DNA from: a virus | Reading direction: 5' to 3' (one strand) | Length of the DNA: 24,645 nucleotides | IMG/VR virus record: IMGVR_UViG_3300030380_003390 | Coordinates: 1-24,645 of that record | Shown: positions 1-4,122 of the stretch, piece after piece | Numbering within the stretch: position 1 is the first letter of the stretch | Layout: the number at the start of each line of letters is the position of its first letter | Notes under the pieces: model-generated | Told to the model about the DNA's origin: nothing | What the model saw: the letters and a program-made list of their open reading frames with translations, nothing else | Database searches by the model: none | Translations under genes and position numbers: made by a program

Positions 1-351
1 AGTTATATTGATACGTTAAATAATTTATGGTTTAAACCAAAAGAATTTAATAATAAAGATATTGAATTACCTAACATCTTCGGCATGACTGCAAAAAATA
101 TTGCTGATATGTCGCAAGTATATGACATAAACAAGATAAATAATTATGACGGCAAAATGTTATTTAAGTACATGGATAATAAGTTCTATGTATGGAGTAA
201 GTATCGTAGCGGCGCGCATGAACATATACTCCGTAAAGATAATGTTAAAAGCATAGAGTCTATTCTTATGGGTTGTAGATGGACTGAAGACTTAGATTTT
301 GAACTACTTGACTGGTTGAAGCAGTCTTCATCTAAAGTCGGTGTTGTATAA
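1..351 (+). CDS. Hypothetical protein, C-terminal part (cut by window start)
   Basis: The frame is open from base 1 to the TAA at 349-351, giving at least 116 residues with no stop. The first ATG (85) has no Shine-Dalgarno sequence in front of it and 28 open codons before it, so the true start is probably left of the window. The visible part is soluble, mixed charged and aromatic, with a Tyr/Lys/Trp-rich middle and a C-terminal helix around residues 95-110. I do not recognise a family. Its stop shares a base with the next ATG (TAATG), which suggests coupled translation with the following gene. If the gene does start at ATG 85 it is an 88-residue protein. Confidence 0.6.
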   Translation, partial: SYIDTLNNLWFKPKEFNNKDIELPNIFGMTAKNIADMSQVYDINKINNYDGKMLFKYMDNKFYVWSKYRSGAHEHILRKDNVKSIESILMGCRWTEDLDFELLDWLKQSSSKVGVV

Positions 352-569
352 TGCAAGATCTAATAAAGCTACTTGAAGATAGACAGAACGATAGTGAAAA
401 ATATTGGCAAGAGCAATATCCTGAAGAGAAATCTATATCCAATGCACAGGAAACTGATAATGAATCATGGGAAATAGGATTCTATGCGGGACTGCAATTT
501 GCAATAGATACTATTAAAGAAATAAATATTGTAATACCAAACAAATATAGAAGGAGTAATAATGCCTAA
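351..569 (+). CDS. Small acidic hypothetical protein (72 aa)
   Basis: It starts at the ATG that overlaps the previous stop by one base. The protein is acidic and helical: a charged N-terminal helix (about residues 2-25), a polar Gln/Asn-rich linker, then a helix around residues 38-58 carrying a WEIGFYAGLQFA stretch of a kind common in small accessory phage proteins. No catalytic motif or membrane segment is visible. The last codons overlap the start of the next gene by 8 bases. Function unknown; position suggests an early, host-directed or accessory role. Confidence 0.65.
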   Translation: MQDLIKLLEDRQNDSEKYWQEQYPEEKSISNAQETDNESWEIGFYAGLQFAIDTIKEINIVIPNKYRRSNNA

Positions 570-726
570 TTTAATAGAGCGATTAACGATAGATATAATT
601 ACTGAGGATTGTGGAGGAACTTATTCTGCACTAGACCACATATATCAGTGGGTTGAAGAGCATGGTAATGGACAACACATAATTAGTAGTAGTTCAAAAA
701 AATTAAAGTTAGTGGAGGAAAAATAA
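562..726 (+). CDS. Small hypothetical protein (54 aa)
   Basis: ATG 562 is preceded by AAGGAG (551-556) at good spacing. The frame encodes MPNLIERLTIDII at the start and ends LVEEK, with a central Trp-containing helix and a Ser run near the C-terminus. It overlaps the gene before it by 8 bases and shares a base of its TAA with the ATG of the next gene. I do not recognise it. The strong ribosome binding site and the exact fit between its neighbours are the reasons for calling it. Confidence 0.6.
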   Translation: MPNLIERLTIDIITEDCGGTYSALDHIYQWVEEHGNGQHIISSSSKKLKLVEEK

Positions 727-971
727 TGCCTAATATAAAAACAAAAATTGAACTAGAGAAAAAGAATTTTCAACATTATATAGATGAAGGATTATTTAAT
801 TATGATAGTGAAAAAGACATGACTTTAGGATATGTAGACATGACTGCTGAAGAAGTGCTTAAAAAAATTAAACAGTGGGATTTTTCTCCATTAGATAATT
901 TAGTGTGGCACTACGCAAGAATAACTTTATTAAATGAATTACTAAATGAGGAGGAATCATGCCAGGTATAA
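726..971 (+). CDS. Hypothetical protein (81 aa)
   Basis: The start ATG overlaps the previous stop (TAATG), with GTGGAGG a few bases upstream. The protein is Lys/Glu-rich and probably helical, with a short aromatic patch (QWDFSPLDNLVWHY, about residues 50-63) followed by a helix rich in Leu and Glu. No family recognised. It ends inside the next gene, overlapping by 13 bases, and its own tail holds the GAGGAGG that serves the next start. Confidence 0.65.
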   Translation: MPNIKTKIELEKKNFQHYIDEGLFNYDSEKDMTLGYVDMTAEEVLKKIKQWDFSPLDNLVWHYARITLLNELLNEEESCQV

Positions 972-1090
972 ATAATGAATGTAGATTATGTGAAGAATAT
1001 TATCCATTAATAAGTATGACTAATGGTATATGTTCTATGTGCATGCAATTACATAGCAAATCAGAAGTAATAGGAATGTTGGAGGACTAA
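959..1090 (+). CDS. Mini zinc-binding protein, two CxxC pairs (43 aa)
   Basis: ATG 959 follows GAGGAGG at about 5 bases. The 43 residues contain CRLC (residues 8-11) and CSMC (25-28), a C-x2-C-x13-C-x2-C array spaced like a zinc ribbon or zinc knuckle. That spacing is seen directly; zinc binding is inferred from family knowledge. Such proteins in phages often bind nucleic acid or a host transcription or repair protein, but nothing here tells which. It overlaps the preceding gene by 13 bases and is coupled to the next by TAATG. Confidence 0.65.
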   Translation: MPGINNECRLCEEYYPLISMTNGICSMCMQLHSKSEVIGMLED

Positions 1091-1218
1091 TGCAAATATA
1101 TCAAGTAATAGTTATAGATGAAGAGAATACTCTTTATGAGTTGGATAGTCCATATTTGAACGAGAACTTTAAATACGATGCAGTAAACGATAACTTAAAA
1201 CAGATAGGAAGTGTGTAA
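1090..1218 (+). CDS. Small hypothetical protein (42 aa)
   Basis: It starts on the shared base of TAATG (1088-1092), preceded by TTGGAGGAC. The beginning MQIYQVIVIDEENTLYEL is beta-like; the rest is a short polar helix. The gene is exactly bounded by one-base overlaps on both sides. No homologue recognised. Called because of the ribosome binding site and the uninterrupted coupling pattern. Confidence 0.5.
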   Translation: MQIYQVIVIDEENTLYELDSPYLNENFKYDAVNDNLKQIGSV

Positions 1219-1391
1219 TGCCTGATATATATAAAGCATATAAAAAATTAGAGCATGAACATTACAAGTTAGAGCAAAGAATTTATTATCTTGAACAGGA
1301 AATTTCTGGATTAGATTTTGAAAATTCAGAAGCATTCGCCAGAGTAGACCAGAAGATGAACGAGGAGTTCGGAGATGAAGATGATGAGTAA
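1218..1391 (+). CDS. Small coiled-coil-like hypothetical protein (57 aa)
   Basis: It starts on TAATG (1216-1220) with GGAAGTG upstream. Residues about 5-32 look like one long amphipathic helix (KKLEHEHYKLEQRIYYLEQE) with hydrophobic residues at heptad-like spacing, so a coiled coil or dimer is likely. The C-terminus is strongly acidic (EEFGDEDDE). The family is unknown. It overlaps the next gene by up to 17 bases. Confidence 0.55.
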   Translation: MPDIYKAYKKLEHEHYKLEQRIYYLEQEISGLDFENSEAFARVDQKMNEEFGDEDDE

Positions 1392-1587
1392 ATACTATTG
1401 GATAATTAGAACTGATGATACCAATGGTTTACCATACGATACATTCATTAAGTGGTATAACTTACCAACATTAATTTATTGGTTAATTAAATATAGGATT
1501 GTAAATTATTGGTGTAGTTTTACCTGGATAGATATGGATACCAACATAGGAGAGAGCGACTTATTTATATTAAGAGGAAGGAGATAA
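1375..1587 (+). CDS. Aromatic-rich hypothetical protein (70 aa)
   Basis: Two starts are possible: ATG 1375, with GAGGAG at 1362-1367, or ATG 1381/1384, with GGAG at 1371-1374. The protein is unusually rich in Trp, Tyr and Ile, for example IKWYNLPTLIYWLIKYRIV in the middle, which could touch a membrane but is interrupted by charges. It ends in RGRR. I do not recognise it. It is coupled to the next gene by TAATG. Confidence 0.55.
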   Translation: MKMMSKYYWIIRTDDTNGLPYDTFIKWYNLPTLIYWLIKYRIVNYWCSFTWIDMDTNIGESDLFILRGRR

Positions 1588-1784
1588 TGTTAGAACCATT
1601 AACTGCAATAGGAAGTCTCTTCTGTTTTATTTTAGGATTCACCTTCGGATATGCAGTGGCGCAGCATAACCGGAGATTGTTTATTGAGGAAAAATTAAGA
1701 GCTTTACAGACAGAAAAAAAGTTTATAAAATCACACTTAGAAATAGTTGAAGATATAAACTATAACTTAAGGAAGGAAAAATGA
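1587..1784 (+). CDS. One-helix membrane protein with charged helical tail (65 aa)
   Basis: Starts on TAATG behind GAGGAAGGAGA, a strong ribosome binding site. Residues about 6-26 form a clear transmembrane segment (IGSLFCFILGFTFGYAVA), followed by a charged helix to the end (residues 29-65). This topology, short N-terminus plus one helix plus coiled tail, is shared by inner-membrane spanins and by many unrelated small phage membrane proteins. It lies far from the lysozyme, so a lysis role is only a possibility. Confidence 0.65.
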   Translation: MLEPLTAIGSLFCFILGFTFGYAVAQHNRRLFIEEKLRALQTEKKFIKSHLEIVEDINYNLRKEK

Positions 1785-1948
1785 TGAAGGAATTATTATT
1801 ACAATACATACATAGCATGACAGAACGCTTCATGCGATTCTTAATGGAGAATGATTATCCAATTCGATACGATAGTGATATTGTTTGCCAGGAAGGAACT
1901 ATTTTCGATGAGTGTTATTGCCCGATACACAACATGGAGACCGCATGA
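1781..1948 (+). CDS. Small hypothetical protein with Cys-rich C-terminus (55 aa)
   Basis: ATG 1781 overlaps the previous TGA (ATGA) and follows AAGGAAGG; ATG 1784 is an in-frame alternative. The first half is helical with several Met, the second half has Cys residues at about 36, 45 and 47 and a His at 50, which might bind a metal. That reading is weak because the spacing fits no standard motif. It overlaps the next gene by 4 bases. Confidence 0.5.
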   Translation: MMKELLLQYIHSMTERFMRFLMENDYPIRYDSDIVCQEGTIFDECYCPIHNMETA

Positions 1949-2253
1949 TAGAAGAAATTAGTTATAAGGAATGGAAGAAGAAGTACAAGCCACGTGTAAT
2001 AGAAGCGGCGGGAGAAGGAAGACAGTACGTTAATCTTGATGGTTCACCTGCATACTCCTGGTTCGATACAAATAAAGAAGACTATGACATAATGATGAAG
2101 CATGCTGAACCAAATACAGTATGGACTGAACGTTATGATGAAGACGATAAACCATACTTAACCTCCGGTGTAGGTGTAGTAGATAGATTCTGCTATTACG
2201 TATCAGAAGTTAGTCATGAAGGTAAGGAGGTGTTAGTAAGTGATAACCTTTAA
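1945..2253 (+). CDS. Hypothetical protein (102 aa)
   Basis: I prefer ATG 1945, which overlaps the previous TGA (ATGA) and follows GGAGA, over an in-frame start at 1912 that would lie deep in the previous gene. The protein is a soluble alpha/beta type with many Tyr, Trp, Asp and Lys and no membrane segment. No catalytic motif stands out and I do not recognise the family. Its 3' end holds AAGGAGG (2224-2230), which serves the next GTG start. Confidence 0.65.
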   Translation: MIEEISYKEWKKKYKPRVIEAAGEGRQYVNLDGSPAYSWFDTNKEDYDIMMKHAEPNTVWTERYDEDDKPYLTSGVGVVDRFCYYVSEVSHEGKEVLVSDNL

Positions 2254-2389
2254 AGTATTTGAATCTATAACATACGTGCATACAGTAGAAGCTAACAGTG
2301 AAGAAGAAGCTATTACAAAAGTTAATGAATCTGATGACAACGGTAAGTTAGTTGATGGCAGTGAGTTCATTGTAGAGAAGGTAAGCTAA
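2240..2389 (+). CDS. DpnD/PcfM-like small protein (49 aa), GTG start
   Basis: The start is GTG 2240, 9 bases after a full AAGGAGG; the in-frame codon just before is a stop, so this start is well fixed. The sequence begins MITFKVFESITYVHTVEA and continues with NSEEEAITKVNES, the strand-strand-helix pattern (a beta pair, then an EEEA helix) typical of DpnD/PcfM-like small proteins of mobile elements. The assignment is by pattern only; the molecular role of that family is not established. It overlaps the upstream gene by 14 bases. Confidence 0.6.
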   Translation: MITFKVFESITYVHTVEANSEEEAITKVNESDDNGKLVDGSEFIVEKVS

Positions 2390-2432
2390 AGTCGTATTGG
2401 TATCTAAAATCGAACAAAACATTGGAAGGATC

Positions 2433-2558
2433 ATGACTAAATACAATTATAAGAATTACCAGGCACACAAAAAGAACCAGGAAAAAATTAGAAGAATAAG
2501 ACAGAAGAGAAGAGAACAAGAAGAAGCAAGGAAAAAGCATGAGCGAAATACTAATTAA
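2433..2558 (+). CDS. Very basic small helical protein (41 aa)
   Basis: ATG 2433 follows GGAAGGA. Of 41 residues, more than 15 are Lys, Arg or His, arranged in one helix (about residues 16-38, KKNQEKIRRIRQKRREQEE). Such a peptide would bind nucleic acid or RNA polymerase nonspecifically; no family is recognised. Overlaps the next gene by 20 bases in another frame. A 43-base gap precedes it. Confidence 0.45.
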   Translation: MTKYNYKNYQAHKKNQEKIRRIRQKRREQEEARKKHERNTN

Positions 2559-2634
2559 TTTATCTTTTATCGGTGCAGCTGCATTGTTAGGAGGTTTTAT
2601 TTATTACGGTATCAAAAATATATTAGATGGTTAA
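2539..2634 (+). CDS. 31-residue single-helix membrane peptide
   Basis: ATG 2539 follows AAGGAAAAAGC. The 31 residues are almost one transmembrane helix (INLSFIGAAALLGGFIYYGI) with a GG kink and a short tail. It overlaps the basic peptide gene by 20 bases. Could be a small holin-like or host-membrane-directed peptide, but that is not shown. Its shortness leaves a real chance that it is not a gene. Confidence 0.4.
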   Translation: MSEILINLSFIGAAALLGGFIYYGIKNILDG

Positions 2635-2638
2635 AAGG

Positions 2639-2666
2639 TTGTTATTGCTGCTTATTTAGTTATAAT
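2639..2666 (+). promoter_or_regulatory. Predicted sigma70-type promoter
   Basis: TTGTTA (2639-2644, four of six consensus bases) and a perfect TATAAT (2661-2666) are separated by 16 bases. It lies in a 55-base gap, and the expected transcript would start near 2673, just ahead of the ribosome binding site of the gene at 2690. It would drive the 64- and 171-residue genes. No operator-like repeat is visible beside it. Confidence 0.5.
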
Positions 2667-2689
2667 TAGAGGAGAAGGAGATAATAATT

Positions 2690-2884
2690 ATGAAACCATT
2701 ACTAATACAAGGACAACATAAGGGCATTGAGTACGCGGTTAAACGTTTTCACAGTGCTTTTTATAATCATCACATCGATGATAAAACAAGCAACGAAATA
2801 GAGAAGCAGCTTAACAGATTAACAGAATCTATTTACACTATTTCGAATCAGAAGACCGAGCTATATTTTAAGGAAGGAAAATAA
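2690..2884 (+). CDS. Small helical hypothetical protein (64 aa)
   Basis: ATG 2690 has an extended GAGGAGAAGGAG upstream, one of the strongest ribosome binding sites in the window, behind a predicted promoter. The protein is soluble and mostly helical, with a Tyr/Phe/His-rich central stretch (RFHSAFYNHHIDD, about residues 19-31) and a C-terminal helix. No family recognised. The next gene begins one base after its stop region, with AAGGAAGG supplied by its last codons. Confidence 0.6.
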   Translation: MKPLLIQGQHKGIEYAVKRFHSAFYNHHIDDKTSNEIEKQLNRLTESIYTISNQKTELYFKEGK

Positions 2885-2885
2885 C

Positions 2886-3401
2886 ATGGCAAAAACAAAA
2901 TTAAATAAAAAACAATATGAAATAGAAATAAGCAAAATTAGGTTATTTAATACTCTTTACGGTATTAAGTTTGAAACTCAAATATTTGACGAGAAGCTAA
3001 ACGAATGGACATGGAACGGCAAGACGTTAAAAGACCACATAAACGAGAGCCGAGACGGGCAGATTATCAAGAGCGCACGGGATACAGTAAACACAGAAAA
3101 AGTATTTGTTTACGGATTAGTTAGACGTGTAAGCGCTAACGGAATGAATCGCCAAATCTCATTATTTGCAGTAAATGACCGTAAAGAAATAGTTAATATT
3201 ACTTACAATGCACACATGATTCTAGAAGGCAAAGAGCCGCCGACTAATTCATTCTATGAGCATGTTATTAAAGTAAATGGAACTGGAATGGATATGGTAT
3301 TTCATACGGTTTATAATCTATCTTCTACATTGTTTGAAGGTATCGAAGGAGTAGGAGAAGAAGACCGGGAAGGATATATTTTAAATAAAAGAAATTTGTA
3401 A
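2886..3401 (+). CDS. Hypothetical protein (171 aa), last gene of the early block
   Basis: ATG 2886 follows AAGGAAGG. This is the longest gene of the left block. It is a soluble alpha/beta protein with a Lys-rich N-terminus, a strand-rich middle (about residues 70-115, with EKVFVYGLVRRVS) and a Gly/Glu-rich C-terminus. I see no catalytic or nucleic-acid motif and do not recognise it. It is followed at once by a stop-codon hairpin and two terminator-like structures, so it ends the transcription unit. GC looks slightly higher than in the genes before it. Confidence 0.7.
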   Translation: MAKTKLNKKQYEIEISKIRLFNTLYGIKFETQIFDEKLNEWTWNGKTLKDHINESRDGQIIKSARDTVNTEKVFVYGLVRRVSANGMNRQISLFAVNDRKEIVNITYNAHMILEGKEPPTNSFYEHVIKVNGTGMDMVFHTVYNLSSTLFEGIEGVGEEDREGYILNKRNL

Positions 3402-3419
3402 TTACTCCCTTGTAATTAC
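3398..3419 (+). other. Hairpin over the stop codon
   Basis: GTAATTAC at 3398-3405 and again at 3412-3419; the octamer is its own reverse complement, so the two copies are both a direct and an inverted repeat around a 6-base loop (TCCCTT). The TAA stop lies in the left arm. No T run follows, so it is not a classic terminator; it may slow 3' decay of the message. Confidence 0.5.
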
Positions 3420-3430
3420 GTACTAAAGAG

Positions 3431-3470
3431 AAGCCGCCGCAAGTATCCGCCCGATGTCTTCGGCGGTTTT
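3431..3470 (+). terminator. Terminator-like hairpin after the early block
   Basis: AAGCCGCCG (3431-3439) pairs with CGGCGGTTT (3461-3469) through nine positions including one G-T wobble, with a 21-base loop and a TTTT at 3467-3470 that continues into a pyrimidine-rich stretch. The stem core is six G-C pairs. The large loop lowers confidence. Confidence 0.6.
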
Positions 3471-3503
3471 CTCATTCTCTTATTGACCAAAGCCGCACGC
3501 TTC

Positions 3504-3530
3504 ACTCTATGGATCAGAAGAGTTTTTTTT
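3504..3530 (+). terminator. Second terminator-like element (weak stem, long T run)
   Basis: ACTCT (3504-3508) pairs with AGAGT (3519-3523) around a 10-base loop, followed directly by seven further T. The T tract is the longest nearby; the five-pair stem is weak. It may act as backup to the stronger hairpin just upstream. Confidence 0.4.
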
Positions 3531-3624
3531 AATGTGCAGCTGCAAGCCGTACCTATCCGGATTTAAAGAATAGTACTCCGTCTGTATGGCGAACGCATAA
3601 CAGTCCAGGACTACACAAAGAGCG

Positions 3625-3654
3625 GACACTACACGACACAACGCGACAGAATAC
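3625..3654 (+). repeat. Three phased 10-base degenerate repeats
   Basis: GACACTACAC, GACACAACGC and GACAGAATAC follow one another without gaps (3625-3634, 3635-3644, 3645-3654), all starting GACA. A related GACTACACAA lies at 3609-3618, 16 bases before the first. One helical turn of period would place copies on one face of the DNA, as in protein-binding iterons. The copies are degenerate, so chance is possible. Confidence 0.4.
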
Positions 3655-3799
3655 CCCCGCCCTATGTTATAACGTATATATTTACCCCCATACCTAAACC
3701 GGCGGTGTGTGGAAATGTATATGGAGTTGCACCTGCGTTGAGTTAGTTAATTAGGAACAAACAGCTAACTGCGATCTAGTAACACCCCCAGTGGACATT

Positions 3800-3818
3800 G
3801 TACCACAATATGTGGTAC
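3800..3818 (+). repeat. Perfect inverted repeat, 8+3+8
   Basis: GTACCACA (3800-3807), spacer ATA, TGTGGTAC (3811-3818). Outer pieces ACACC (3782-3786) and GGTGT (3823-3827) could extend it into a larger stem. It is the cleanest dyad in the spacer and would suit a dimeric DNA-binding protein or a cruciform; no T run follows, so it is not a terminator. Confidence 0.6.
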
Positions 3819-3841
3819 TGTTGGTGTGAAAACACTAGATA

Positions 3842-3869
3842 TAGTGCTTCGCACTAATTCTTGTTTTTT
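3842..3869 (+). terminator. Third terminator-like hairpin in the spacer
   Basis: TAGTGC (3842-3847) and GCACTA (3851-3856) form a perfect six-pair stem around TTC, equally readable as a five-pair stem with a CTTCG loop. A T6 run (3864-3869) follows after seven bases. The gap between stem and T run makes it weaker than a textbook intrinsic terminator. Confidence 0.45.
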
Positions 3870-3984
3870 AGAGCCGTTGTAGTCCGTAGTAGTATAGCTA
3901 ACCCTGTGTCACTCCCAACCCAAACCAGTTTATTAAGTGTAGTGATCAGTTTTTGCTTCTCTCTCGTATCTAATAAATAAAATG

Positions 3985-4078
3985 TGAGGAAGGTCCCTCA
4001 ACGGACGACTAAGGCAGTCCTGCTAGTCTAACCTATCGATAACGATTCCTGAACATGTATGCTTTGTATAGGCAGGAA
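3985..4078 (+). promoter_or_regulatory. Hairpin-rich leader upstream of the terminase gene
   Basis: Three stems follow in order: TGAGG/CCTCA (3985-3989 with 3996-4000); GACTA + GCA pairing with TGC + TAGTC (4007-4028, two bulged bases); TTCCTG/CAGGAA (4046-4051 with 4073-4078). The terminase ATG lies 45 bases further on and has only a weak AGAG upstream, so the leader may control its translation. It is not a tRNA: no T-loop consensus or acceptor pairing is present. Confidence 0.35.
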
Positions 4079-4122
4079 GCACACATTGCTTGTTCCACTA
4101 TGGTACACTATAGCATAGAGAT

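Larger units (their letters stand above)
3402..4122 (+). other. Gene-free, GC-enriched spacer before the terminase gene
   Basis: No credible gene exists here on either strand: reading frames are short and lack ribosome binding sites. GC is visibly above the rest (34 of 60 bases in 3601-3660). It holds two terminator-like hairpins at the left, a 10-base perfect palindrome TGCAGCTGCA (3535-3544), a phased repeat, a perfect 8+3+8 inverted repeat, a third terminator-like hairpin and a hairpin-rich leader. A weak promoter-like pair, TTGCTT (3953-3958) and TAAAAT (3978-3983) with a long 19-base spacer, could feed the late genes. Position between early and late blocks, next to the terminase, makes it a candidate for packaging or late-control signals. 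That role is inferred. Confidence 0.7.

Noticed and set aside
1912-1944. Upstream start (ATG 1912) for the 102-residue protein
   Set aside because: It would overlap the previous gene by 37 bases without a ribosome binding site; ATG 1945 has GGAGA and an ATGA overlap.
3799-3807. Nine-base word TGTACCACA shared with the scaffold leader (21171-21179)
   Set aside because: A nine-base match between two regions of this size is expected by chance fairly often, and the flanks differ.
3402-4122. CRISPR array or attachment site in the spacer
   Set aside because: Repeats are 10 bases, degenerate and without spacers; there is no integrase gene or tRNA fragment in the window.
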